NCBI RefSeq assembly: GCF_018320785.1
Contig: NC_054881.1
Location: 42,756,424 to 42,820,423, forward strand
DNA: 64,000 bases
Direction: 5' to 3'
Origin: Cheilinus undulatus
Lineage: Eukaryota; Chordata; Actinopteri; Labriformes; Labridae
Shown: positions 25,239 through 35,880 of the stretch, in pieces
Position numbering within the stretch: the first letter of the stretch is position 1
How the letters are laid out: each line of letters begins with the position of its first letter
The notes under the pieces: generated by a model
The model's database searches: none
Seen by the model: only the letters and a program-made list of their open reading frames with translations
Told to the model about the DNA's origin: nothing
Made by a program: the position numbers and the translations under genes

Positions 25239-26604
25239 GTTTCACAGTGTTCCCCTGACCTATCAGAGCAATTCAAATTTGAATTCAAAAATTTGCTTAG
25301 AAAGGAACTTTGTTGCAAAAAATGAGACCACACGCACTAACACAGCCAACATGGTGAGCAGAGAATGAGGAAAAATTAGACCAAATGGACAAAAATGCCC
25401 CTATTGATGCCTGAGGGTTGAGTCCAAGATAGTTAAACAAGGCCTGCATACTGGTGTGAGACTGTAGTAACTGTGCAAAAATCTTTAATTCTTTCAGTCT
25501 GACACTCAGAATGCAGGAAAATGCTGCATGGATTTGCAGTGCAGCAAATGTTTGCATGGACAGAACAGAACAAACTGGCTAAAACATTAAAAATGAGCAA
25601 AAGTTTGGATCATTGGTGCTCTAACTCCCACTGATCTTACCTGAGAAACAAGATCCTGAATACTGTAATAGTAAATATTTCTTGATTTTCATGTCAAACC
25701 TCGTCTCATGGTGCTGCTAGTTAAAATTAAGTGGCTGGTAAGAAACGTGAGTGGCCGGTAGATTTTTGAATCCAGCAGCCAAAGTGACAGTTCATTTCCA
25801 ACCCTGTTACAGAGTATTTTTACAGAAACGTACCATTTTTTGCGTCATCACACACTGTGGCAGCAGCTGGCAGAGCTGAGAAATAGAAACAAAAAGAGCA
25901 AAAAGATGACAAAGAAAAAGGGAGAAAAATGTCAAATAGAGCTGGATTATAAAAGTAAAAAATGTAAATAATCTTCACCTTTCATTCAATGTCTTACAGT
26001 TTCAACAATTGTTTCTGCATTTTTTTATAAAAATTTCCCCCCAAAAAACAAATGTTTCTGAGTTTTATTGAACATTTCTTCAGTTCACTAGATGCTGCAG
26101 CATTTTATGAAAAGTTTTAGCATTTCAAAAATTGTTTTTGTATTTCATTAAAGTCCCTGTAAAGTGATGCAAAATAAAAATCTGTATTTAGGTTTGTTGT
26201 TCGACAGGCAACTGTGTTCTGGACCACCAGGCCAAATTTCAGTTATTAAAAACATTTCTAAGTTTATAAATTAAGTTTCATAATCATAAAAAAAATTAGC
26301 CGGTAAATCTGCTTTTGGATGGTGTGGGTGTGTCCGTTGAATGAGCAGAAGCCACGCCCACTGACGAGGAATACAATCCTCTCAAATAAAGAAAAGCTTC
26401 TGATCAGAGCTCAGCTGCCTGACTCTGTGCCAGGGCAGAGACAGAGGTTAGGGATTATATTTACTGTTTTCTGGTACAAATCTGTTACACTTTAAAGGCC
26501 ACCGTAGCTGATAGGTTAGAGAAGTTTACCTCACGATGAACAGAAACACAGCATTTAACGGACTGTTAGCTTTCACTTTGTGAGCTCTGCAGATGGACCC
26601 AGGA

Positions 26605-26995
26605 GAAAATATTATTCATATTTATTCTTATTAATCAGGTGTTTATGTCACTCAGTCAGACAGAGGACTATGGAGAATATTAGTAACATTTCTCTTTTTA
26701 ATCAGGCATTAATGTCTCTTAGTCAGACTGACTGACATATATAATAGCATTATTATTTTATTCATTAATAAGGTGTTAATGCCTCTCAGACAGAGAGTGT
26801 TGCAAAGAATATCTCTAATATTTTCATTATATGTCAGGTGTTTAAGTCTCTCTGACAGACAGAGTGTTGTAAAGAATAATATAATATTTATTTTTATTAA
26901 TTAAGAGTTTATACCTCTCAGTCAGACAGTGCTGTCAAAGCTAATATATTTATTCTCATTAATTTCATGTTTAAGTCTCTCAGTGTTGTGATGAT
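26605..26995. repeat. Degenerate ~66-bp tandem repeat, about 6 copies
   Basis: Each unit contains ATTAAT(C)AGGTGTTTAA then GTCTCTCAGTCAGACAGA then GTTGTAAAGAATAT, with many substitutions. It ends about 40 bp before the naif1 exon 1 donor (minus sense). Confidence 0.75.
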
Positions 26996-27035
26996 GTTCT
27001 GAGCATGCTCAGTGTGCAGTCTTGACTCTACTTAC

Positions 27036-27480
27036 TCTCTGTCAGAGTGACGGTGCTGCTGGCGTTCACGGACACAGGTAGGGTGATCTCAGCATCAGAG
27101 TCTCCAGCAGGTAAGCTGATGATGGTGGCCTCTCCCAGAAGGTTACAGATCCGCTGCTGCATCGCCGTTAGGATGACGTGAACCGGGGTGCAGTCCGAGG
27201 AGTTCCCCTCGATGGCAGCCCGAGCCTGGGCCACCTTCCTGCGGACCTCGGTCTTCATGTCGGACCACTTCTTCTTGACCTCGGGCAGCTCTCTGGGACA
27301 GGTGGTGACGGCGTTCACCTTCTTCAGGATGTCTGCCCACGCGTTATTCTTGGCCATGTGAGTGACTCCAGCATTGAAATGGTTAACCAGAGTGTGCTTT
27401 TGTTTCTCTATTTCCTCCACTATTATTTCCACCTCTCGCTCCGAGAAATTCATTTTACGCTTTTTGGCGGCCGATGCCAT
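27036..27480 (-). CDS. naif1: naif1 exon 1 (N-terminal Myb/SANT-like domain)
   Basis: Starts at ATG 27480 with [20 protein letters not shown] and continues [20 protein letters not shown], then [20 protein letters not shown] and [20 protein letters not shown], which are family hallmarks of NAIF1. Residues about 8-90 form the Myb/SANT-like DNA-binding domain related to the Myb-like protein of Harbinger transposons. NAIF1 is nuclear, interacts with HARBI1 and promotes apoptosis when overexpressed. The basic KKRK at residues 6-9 could serve in nuclear targeting. The exon ends after one base of codon 149 at A|GTAAGT; reading on gives only Ser-Lys and a stop. Compared with human, the Gly-rich insert after the Myb domain is missing. 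Confidence 0.97.
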
Positions 27481-27619
27481 AACTGCACTAATTCCTCTTT
27501 TGGAGCTGTAATTGTGCGTATTGTACGCAAAAATAGTAAGATTTACTTAACTGATGTGCGCAACGTAATGGCTTCCAGAATCGGCTTTCTTCTTCCTACC
27601 AACGACGCTTACGTTAGCT

Positions 27620-27700
27620 GGGCGTGAAGCCCCGCCCCTCGAGATCCCATTGGCTGCCCATTACGCGGTCACGCTGAATACCGTGCTCCTATTGGTCGGA
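27620..27700 (-). promoter_or_regulatory. naif1 promoter elements: GC box and two CCAAT boxes
   Basis: On the minus strand, CCAAT occurs at 27691-27695 and 27649-27653, and GGGGCGGGGC at 27629-27638. These lie 150-215 bp upstream of the naif1 ATG. The arrangement (CCAAT, CCAAT, GC box, no TATA) fits a housekeeping-type promoter. No transcription start is proven. Confidence 0.65.
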
Positions 27701-28087
27701 TGGAAACTCAATCATCCAGCTGGCCAAACAAACTATGTGATTCAAGACCCAAACAAAACTGTTTTCTCACGTTATTTTTCAGCATTAATTTGTGATTACT
27801 CACACTTTAACCACATTTAAACAATATAAACCACTTTTTAATCTGTGTTTCTGCAGAAAGTATTAATAAAAACATTTTTATGCCAATTTTTAATTGAATT
27901 CTATTTGTAAATTGATGGCCTAGTTGATCTTAGCTGTTCTTGCTCTTTGTTGGGCTGATATAAGGCTGATAGTTTTCCCCTAAACGTTGTATTTGTTAAC
28001 ACTGTGTTTATTTCTCTGTTGCTTTATTTCCTCAATAAGTAGTTACTGTAAGAAAAACAATTTCCCAGTTTGCCAGGATGGATAAAA

Positions 28088-28335
28088 TCTGTCTGTCTGT
28101 CTACCTATCTGTCTGTCTGTCTGTCTGTCTCTCTGTCTGTCTGTCTGTCTGTCTACCTATCTGTCTGTCTGTCTCTCTCTCTGTCTGTCTCTCTGTCTGT
28201 CTGTCTCTCTGTCTGTCTGTCTCTCTGTCTGTCTACCTATCTGTCTGTCTGTCTGTCTGTCTCTCTGTCTGTCTGTCTCTCTGTCTGTCTGTCTGTCTGT
28301 CTACCTATCTGTCTGTCTGTCTGTCTGTCTACCTA

Positions 28336-28379
<44 letters not shown>

Positions 28380-28443
28380 CCTATCTGTCTGTCTGTCTGT
28401 CTGTCTGTCTACCTATCTGTCTGTCTGTCTGTCTGTCTACCTA

Positions 28444-28479
<36 letters not shown>

Positions 28480-28531
28480 CCTATCTGTCTGTCTGTCTCT
28501 CTGTCTGTCTGTCTCTCTGTCTGTCTACCTA

Positions 28532-28566
<35 letters not shown>

Positions 28567-28579
28567 GTCTGTCTACCTA

Positions 28580-28615
<36 letters not shown>

Positions 28616-28687
28616 CCTATCTGTCTGTCTGTCTCTCTGTCTGTCTGTCTCTCTGTCTGTCTACCTATCTGTCTGTCTGTCTGTCTG
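28088..28687 (+). repeat. (CTGT)n microsatellite with ACCTAT interruptions, 600 bp
   Basis: CTGT repeats interrupted at intervals by CTACCTATCTGT and CTCTCTGT. The long Cys-Leu-Ser-Val frames in it are repeat artefacts. It lies in the naif1-slc25a25 intergenic region. Confidence 0.97.
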
Positions 28688-28953
28688 AAATGTGAAATGA
28701 TGCTATATTATGTGTTTCTTTTTGAAATTAGGTAGCTCTCACTTTATCCATTGGAGTCTGGTGTGCTGCAGCCTGTGTCTGTCCCTGGCCGTGGTTGCAG
28801 CGGACTATTTGCTCTGCAGAGAGGGTGACTGGCATGCAGGTAACCTCTCACCCAAGACATGGATTCCTCCCCTGTGGAAGGAGTCTGAGGTACATCAGGA
28901 CCAAAACTTCCTGCCACTAGAACAGTTTCTTCCTCTCTACTGTCAGTCTAGTG

Positions 28954-29840
28954 CAGGGGTCATCAAGTCCATCTGCACAAGGGCCAGATTTATTCTTGAC
29001 AGAGTCTCTGGGGGGGCAGACTTCTAAATAAAGAAAAATTAAATCTATACACTAACACTAACACTTTCACCACTTCACTGCTTCATTCTGCCATTTCTGC
29101 AACATTTTGTGCCATGTCTAACCCATTTTTGCTATTTAATCACTCTTTAACCCACTTTTCTGCAGTTTCACTACTTTGCCACTGGCCATTTTTGCACCAT
29201 TTTGCCACTTTTCACCCATTTTTGATACTTTTGACCATTTTTGCCCTATAACACAACTTCTTGCCATTCTTTAACTCCTTTAAACCATTTTTCTTGCCTG
29301 TCTTGTCCCTCCTCTTTCCATTTTTGCCCCTTTTCATCACATTTGTCACCATTTTTTGCCACTTGTCATCACTGTTGTCACCATTTTTGCCACTTTTCAC
29401 CCATTTTTGATTTACTTTTGCCCCTTTTATCCTTTTATACTGATGGTTTGCCACATTTTAACCTCTTCTCACCACTTTTGCTGCAAGTTTTTGTCCCTTT
29501 GTGCCACTCCACAACCCATTTGGATCTTATGGCCCATTTTTGCCAATCTCTAACCCATTTTCACCACTTTATCTGGACATTTTTGCCAGTTTTAACACAT
29601 TTTTTAAAAAACATTTACTAATAATGGATGACAAGTGAATTCCTGTAAAACAGATCAAATGTGAAGTCATTCTAAAACTATTTGAATATGAATTTCATTT
29701 GGGGTGGATTTAACAGCTGCAGACATTTAAAGTCAAAAGATAGTCTTAAAACCACAACATCTTCTTTTCCTGCTTTTCTGAATTTTATGATCTTCTGGGG
29801 GGCAGATAGGAAGCTTCAGGCCCCCAGTTGATGATCAGTG
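28954..29840 (+). mobile_element. hAT-type non-autonomous element with exact 8-bp target duplication
   Basis: Begins CAGGGGTCATCAAGTCC and ends CAGTTGATGATCAGTG. Both flanks carry GTCTAGTG, an exact 8-bp duplication (28946-28953 and 29841-29848). The interior is again the degenerate TTTTTGCCACTTTT array even though the termini belong to a different TIR class from family A. No transposase. Confidence 0.92.
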
Positions 29841-30699
29841 GTCTAGTGAATAGTACCCAGGCCCTCATACTACCCCCACAGACTCTCACTGAACCCCAGA
29901 CCCAGCTGACAGAGTCATGCATGTTTATACAGACTTATGTGTTACATGAATGCACACTGCACTTTCTGTCTTCTGTTTATTTACACACACAGTGTGTGCT
30001 ACAGTCCTTTAGAAAACTGCACTAGAACCTAATCACCAGTAAACCTGCACATCTGTACAGTTTCTCTTTTTTGCACCTTTGTACTCACATCTGTGATGTT
30101 TATATTTTATTTTATTTTGCTGCTATATATTTCTATAAAAACTTATTTAGGTTTCTTGCCTCTTCATATTTCATTAGCTTCTTATTTTTTATTCTGCTTT
30201 TAGTTATCTGTTTAGCCAGAGAGCTTACTTTCAAAGATATGTTTTAGAAGTTGTTGTTTCTTTAGATCGTATTTGATGTGAACAGGGGAATTATTTTTTA
30301 TATGTTAAAATTGTTTTTGTATTTGGTAACTGTTCACTTTATTATGTAAGCTTTTATATCTATTCGTTGAATGTTATTATTAAATCTAAATGTTTTAATG
30401 TAGAAAGGAAGTTTCACAGGAGTCAAACTCTTTAAATGCTTGGACATATCTGCTCAGTAAAGTTAATTTCAATTTCATACATGTAAAGCTGGCAGGAGAA
30501 ATCCTGGCTGATGTACTGAAACATTTCTTATTACAGAGAGATCTGCATTTTTTTGCCTTTTCTTCAAAAATGTCAAATAAAAAATGTGTAAAAAAAAATC
30601 AGCCACTGACTGTTTTTGAATAATAAATACTGACAGCGCTTAAATCATTTTAGTGACTAGGTTTATAAATGAAAAAATAATCTTGAAATTCATGCACTT

Positions 30700-31027
30700 G
30701 CCACTGGAAAAAGTCTAGTTTGTATTGATTTATCTGCCGTCACGTTTCATAGAGGCTCATTCATTTGAATGGATTGCAGTTCTGACTTCAAGCACGTGAT
30801 GGCGTTTGTGTGCTGAGCAAACTCAATCTAAGGCGGCACCGCCAGACTGAACAGGCCAATGAGAGCAGGGATTCAGAGACAGGGACCCACTCTCCCTAGA
30901 AGTGGTTAAAGCATAAATGTGCATCAAATTTACATTTAAAGGATTTTTGACACATTACTCACATTTCAGTAAATTTTACGCAGTGACTATGGCGTTATCC
31001 TGCAACCCCCACTTTGGGAACCACTAA
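30700..31027. mobile_element. Probable hAT remnant (right end)
   Basis: Ends with CCCCACTTTGGGAACCACTA, the inverted form of a common hAT/Charlie-type terminus. The left end is not resolved. 29850-30700 shows no feature beyond AT-rich intergenic DNA. Confidence 0.45.
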
Positions 31028-31300
31028 ACCTGAGACACTGGTCAGAGTTGGTGATGGAAGTGGTAAAATCAGATTCAGAGGGATTTCACATAATATAAAT
31101 GTTTTAAAATAGAAAAATGGTCTACAGATCAGTATGAACTGAACGCTGATTTGATTCTATTTGACTTGAAAGTTTTAATCACAACTGTGAAACAAAAACA
31201 GAAATATAAATACAACTAAAACAGTGTTTCTCAACTGGTTTGGGTTTCAGGGTCAGGGGACTAAAGTAGAATCCATTTTTCTGTCAGAACCAATAAACGA

Positions 31301-31480
31301 GGGGCACAGGTGGCCGAGTGGTTAAGGCGCGCCCCATGTACGCGGACGGCCCGGGCTCGAATCCGGCCCAAGGCTCTTCACCGCAAGTCTTTCCCCGCTC
31401 TCGTCCCTGTTTCTGACTCTATCCACTGTCCTCCTCTGTCAAATAAAGGCACAAAAACACCCAAAATACACCTTTAAAAA
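31301..31480 (+). mobile_element. tRNA-derived SINE
   Basis: Has GGTGGCCGAGTGGTTAAGGC (A-box-like) and GGGCTCGAATCC (B-box-like) followed by the TCTATCCACTGTCC and CAAATAAAGGC body shared with the copy at 19418. Confidence 0.82.
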
Positions 31481-31846
31481 TGAAAAATGGTGCCCTTTAT
31501 CCTTTTTTCGTTTTCAACCAAAAATGAAAAACATTTTTTTTTCTTTCTCAACAAAAAACGAACAAACCAAAATCAAATAATGGCTTGACATTGTTTTTTG
31601 GACTTTCCCTTTTTCGTTTTGCCGTTTTAGGTCTGGAAACGAAGAAACAGAAGCACGTGACCGTGAGGTAAACGGACTCCCTACCAAAATAAAATCCAGA
31701 CTTATAAATTAATAATAATAAAAAGATAAGTTACGTTAAATAGTGCTTTTATTTTTGAACAATGTTACAGTGTTTATATACACCATTAGGCTCATTATGA
31801 CAATTTCAGGAAATAGAAATGAAAAAATATTTATTGAAAAAATAAT

Positions 31847-32039
31847 ATTGCGTGGCCACGAGATATTTAATGTGTGGACAAGAGATAATTAATGCGTGGC
31901 TACGAGTTAATTCAACTTTGCGATCAGGGTGGTGTGGCACTCCACCACACTGATCGCAAAGGTGAATTAGATGAATTAACTCGTAGCCACGCATTAATTA
32001 TCTCTTGTCCACACATTAAATATCTCGTGGCCATGCAAT
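31847..32039. repeat. 193-bp near-perfect palindrome (foldback/MITE-like)
   Basis: ATTGCGTGGCCACGAGATAT at the left returns in inverted form as ATATCTCGTGGCCATGCAAT at the right, and the symmetry continues through the arms. A central CTTTGCGATCAG / CTGATCGCAAAG pair carries it to a few bases from the centre. Because of it the two strands encode almost the same open frame (both start MRGYELI), which is an artefact of symmetry. Confidence 0.92.
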
Positions 32040-32227
32040 TTTTTTTTAAAGATTTATTTTTGGGCCTTTCGTGTCTTTATTAGATAGAGGAGGACAGTGG
32101 AGAGATTCAGAAACAGGGAGGAGAGCAGGGAGAGAAATGTGGGAAATGGTGCCACAGGCCAGACTTGAACCTGGACTGCCTGCGTGGATGGTGCACGCCT
32201 TAACCACCCGACTACCAGCGCGCCCCA
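32040..32227 (-). mobile_element. tRNA-derived SINE, inverted
   Basis: On the minus strand it reads GGGGCGCGCTGGTAGTCGGG, then TGGTTAAGGCGTGCACC, then the CCACTGTCCTCC body and an A-rich tail. It abuts the palindrome directly. Confidence 0.82.
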
Positions 32228-32703
32228 TAAAAGCGCTATTTATTTATTTTTAAGAGACAGGGGCAAAACAACATGTTTAAAAGCACATTAATCCTGAAGA
32301 ATGTACATGCAAAAGTCTTATTCACTCAGTTTTCCTGAGACAGCATAGAAATGTGGCACTTTTTCAAGGACTGACCTATTAACCTAGAAAAACCAGCTTT
32401 GTTAGAGTAGAAATATTGAGACGAATACAGAAATCTACTTGTCAGCTTAGGAAACCTTAAAAAATGTATTAATGCACTTTAAAACCTTCCACAGAGACTT
32501 TTTTGACACATTTTATTTCCTGTCACTCATTTGTGATCCACTGGAAGAGCTTCATGACCCACTTTTGGGTCCTGACCCATCAGTTGAGAACCACCGGTGA
32601 AGATACTGTCAGACACTGGCCTAAATTTGGTTATTGTGTCTGAAAAAGTATTTATTCACATTTATTAATGTTAACGTAAATGCACAATTGTTAATATTTA
32701 AAG

Positions 32704-33748
32704 CACAGGTGTCAAACTCAAGGCCCAGGGGCCAAATCTGGCCCATGGAACCATTATATCCAGCCCACAAGATCTTATCATATTTGTATTATTACTGGTC
32801 CACCAGTATGAGGTCTGCAGATTTCCTCCAGTATAATAATGTAAATTTTACCTTGATTATTTAAAATATCCTTGGAGATAATATTAGAGAAATATTTCAT
32901 AAAAAGTCAAGAATGGGGGGGGGGGGGGTAATTTGTGTTTTATTTCATATTTTCAAATTTGCATCTCAAGATTACGACTCAAACTTAGGAATTTGACTTT
33001 TCATTTCATACTTTGACCTTTTCATCTCATAATTTGGACTTTATATGTCACATTTTTACCTTTTAGATTCCCAATTTTAAATTTTAAGTCATATTGTCAT
33101 GTTTTCAACTCCTTGCTTTGGCTTTTTTCCCATATTTTGACTTTTAAACGTATGATTTCAATTTTTCTCATAATTTGACATTTAAATGAATAATTTTTAC
33201 TTTTTATGTCATATTTTGACCTTTTACACTCCCAATTTTGAATTCAAGAAATATCTTTAACTTTTTAAGTCATCATTTTGAATTCTAGCTCATACTTTGA
33301 CATTTTTAACTCCTAATTTTGGCTTTTTTTTTTTCATCCCATATTTGGACCTATCAGACTCGAAATTTAAAATTCTAAGTCATATTTTGACTTTTAAACT
33401 CATGATTTCAAATTTGATCTCATATTTTGACCTTTCAAACTTAAGATTTAAACTTTCTCCTAGCATATTTGCTCTTTAAAAACATTATTTTTCTGTTTTT
33501 AATATCGTGTTCGGATCTCTTGAACTAATAAATTATAATTTTTATCTCAGATTTGAGCCTTTAAACTTATCATTTTTACTTTTTGAATTTCAAACTGATT
33601 TACCATCAGTGCTGTTTTATTTTTTTCATGTTTTATTCCTGGTCAAAATGAGGTTGACAGTTCTGGTTAAATGTTGACCCTGTTAGGCTCTCAGGTTAGA
33701 CCTGAATCCAGAATCCAGCCCCTGCTGTGACTGAGTTTGACACCCCTG
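32704..33748 (+). mobile_element. hAT-type element with TTTTGAC / CATATTTT internal array
   Basis: Left end CACAGGTGTCAAACTCAAGG, right end GAGTTTGACACCCCTG, forming inverted termini of about 17 bp with two mismatches. Flanks ATTTAAAG and AGTTAAAG match at 7 of 8. The interior repeats CATATTTTGACTTTTAAAC-like units loosely and contains a run of about 13 G at 32916. Confidence 0.82.
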
Positions 33749-34059
33749 AGTTAAAGGGGTGTTGTTAATTAAATTCTACTCTGCTATTAGTCATAGAGAT
33801 TACGTTTTTTGGAAGGTTTTTATGAAGTTGCGGTATGCATTGTTATGAGCTGCTCTGTATTAGAATCAAAACTTAAAAATGTCAAAATTCTAATTTTGTT
33901 TTTCCTTCATGGTGTTTTAGTAATGAGGACCTACCTACGTTTTGTTTGCTAAATTTCCCTTTTATTCACTTCCATTCATAGCCTACTAAATCCCTGATAC
34001 TAATGAATTCTACATGCGTCAAAGAAGCTCGGGTTAAATACCACAGCATGATGAGTTCA

Positions 34060-34615
34060 CGCTGCAATCTCGCGAGGTAAAGCGAGACTTTCGACTCACC
34101 CGGGTCCGGTGACAAATACCTTTCTCTTGTCAACGGTCGGCGAGTTAACGGCGCTTAAATGCCGAAAGAGAAACCTTAAAAAAATTGGCGGTCTTTTATT
34201 CGGCGACCTTTGTTCGTGTGGTACGGTACATTACCGCCGTTTTGAGGCTTCCGTCGGAGCTGTGGAGGTATTTTAACGGACGGTGGAGCGGCTGACAGCT
34301 CAGGATACACATCCTAGCACCACGTCTCCTTTTACCGGCATCTCGCTCTAACATCAATTTACCGCTGTGAATGCTAGCTAACGGGACCGGGCCGGGGTTA
34401 CATCGCCGCTAAGTGGATTTACCGAGAAGAATTTGGTTGGTCTGGTGAGAACTCGAGGAGAAAGGGAGGTTTGTGCTTTAACCGGCAGCCGGCTGAAATA
34501 GAGGGGCATGTGACGTGGTAACGTCCGTCAGAGCTCGAGAGGTTAACGGTGGCCTCGAGCGCTCTGTGACGTCTTTTCCTACCAGGTGGACCGTCCGTAG
34601 GTAACCGGGACCCCC
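34060..34615 (+). promoter_or_regulatory. slc25a25 upstream promoter and 5' leader
   Basis: A CpG-rich stretch that contrasts with the AT-rich surroundings. It includes TCTCGCGAGG at 34068-34077, one base off the TCTCGCGAGA element bound by BANP in vertebrate CpG-island promoters. It leads directly into the coding first exon at 34616. No TATA box was recognised, and the start site is not defined. Confidence 0.6.
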
Positions 34616-34954
34616 ATGATGCATCAGCAGGGCTCGTTGATGCCTCCCCTGCTCGGTGGCGTGTTCTGCCAGTGTCGCTCCGCAGAGACCCACCCCGGCG
34701 TGGACCCGGGCGGTGGAGGCGGAGGCGGGCATCCACCAGCCGGGGACCCCTCCTCACCTTCCCCTCCATTTGAAGCAGCCTCCCCCGGACAGACGGAGCA
34801 TCCGTGCGACATCTGCGGAGGACCGGAGCAGGAGCACCGGCTGAAGGTGCTGTTCCAAGTCCTGGATGTGAACGGGGATGGAGGGATCTGTGTCAACGAT
34901 CTGACCATCGGGCTGAAGAAGTTAGGAGTCCACCGGACGGAGCACGAGCTCATG
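34616..34954 (+). CDS. slc25a25: slc25a25 alternative first exon 1a (EF-hand 1)
   Basis: 113 codons starting MMHQQGSLMP. A low-complexity Gly/Pro/Ser-rich leader (residues 29-58) is followed by CDICGGPEQEHRLKVLFQVL, then the EF-hand loop DVNGDGGICVND (residues 84-95) and LTIGLKKLGVHRTEHELM. The exon ends phase 0 at ATG|GTAAGA and can join KIVKAGDKD at 62662. This is the layout of the SCaMC-2 (SLC25A25) form with an N-terminal CGGP-RLxxLFQxLDVNxDGG segment. SLC25A25 is a Ca2+-regulated ATP-Mg/phosphate carrier of the inner mitochondrial membrane; its EF-hand domain faces the intermembrane space and gates transport. A second ATG follows directly at 34619. Confidence 0.93.
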
Positions 34955-35103
34955 GTAAGAGGACAGAACCACAGGTCTATGAGCTGAACACCCTAACAGA
35001 CAGGTCTGAGGGTCCTGAGGAGGAGGCTGATTTAGGGGGATAGGGGTGGGAATCATGAGTCAAAACAATACGTGATAAATGACCAACAACAGGTTAATAC
35101 AGG

Positions 35104-35790
35104 GGTTCTCAGCCCAGGACCCCAAAAATAAAGGTTCCAGAGACCGGGGACCCCCACTGGACCTGAAGGTGGTTGAACACAGCCATGAACATACTAGAAT
35201 CACGTGCAGACAAGGCCGTCCATAAGGGGGGGTTAGGGGAGAGCTTTACCAGGAAAAATAACCACTCTTACCAAAGAACCAAGTATATTTTTAATTCATT
35301 TGTGTGGTAGATAGCCTTCTTTAAAATGGGTTCAAATCCTTTTTGTTAAAAACAGAAATAAAATCGTTAAAAAATGGCTAAAACAGGGTTAGAATGGCAA
35401 AAATGGTGGAAAAGGTGGTGAAATTGGATTTTAGAAGTAGCAGAAATTGGTTAGAAGTGGCAAAAAATAAGCAAAAAGTGGCAAAAAATGGTCAACGTGG
35501 CAAAAACGGGTATAGTTAGGGGTAAGGGGAAAAACAAAGTGGCTGAAATGACTTTAAATTGGCAACAATTGGAGGAAAATGTGGTGAAATGGGATGAAAA
35601 ATTGAAATAAACTGACAAAAAAGGCTAACTAAGAAAATGGGAGAAGTGGGTTAAACTGACAAAAATGAGCATATCAAATAGTGAAATGTTGTTGAAATGG
35701 GCGTTAAAGATGGTAAAAAGTGGTTTAAAGAGACAGTAATGGCAACAATAGGTGTTAAGTGGCAAGACTTGGTTTAGAAGTGGTGAAAAC
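35104..35790 (+). mobile_element. hAT/Charlie-like fragment with GGCAAAAA array
   Basis: Begins near CAGGGGTTCTCAGCCCAGGA, a Charlie-type hAT terminus, with GGGGACCCCCACTGG following. The part from about 35370 is the degenerate ATGGCAAAAATGG array. The right terminus is not visible. Confidence 0.55.
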
Positions 35791-35880
35791 CAGCAGACGT
35801 GTTTCAATCTTTATATGTATTTAGATGGTACTCCTTTATTTATTGTTATAAAGACCCAGCGTAAATCTCCATCAGCTCAG

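Larger units (their letters stand above)
23862..27035 (-). other. naif1 intron
   Basis: Bounded on the minus strand by A|GTAAGT and CTCCAG|C. It contains the long inverted repeat at 24251-25238 and a 66-bp degenerate minisatellite at 26605-26995. 25240-26600 shows AT-rich sequence with no feature that I can support. Confidence 0.88.
31221..32598. mobile_element. Composite hAT-like element hosting two SINEs and a foldback element
   Basis: The left terminus CAGTGTTTCTCAACTGG and right sequence GGGTCCTGACCCATCAGTTG followed by AGAACCACCGGTG are inverted relative to each other and of hAT type. Inside are a plus SINE, a 193-bp palindrome and a minus SINE. No target duplication could be matched. 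Confidence 0.6.

Noticed and set aside
28070..28735. Two overlapping Cys/Leu/Ser/Val-rich frames over 200 residues
   Set aside because: Translation of the CTGT microsatellite in two frames.
31806..32083. Pair of similar peptides on opposite strands
   Set aside because: Caused by the 193-bp palindrome; no homology to any protein that I know.
34955..35043. Continuation of the slc25a25 exon 1a frame to a stop at 34987
   Set aside because: Homology stops exactly at the GTAAGA donor (34955) and resumes at 62662, so the read-through residues are intronic.
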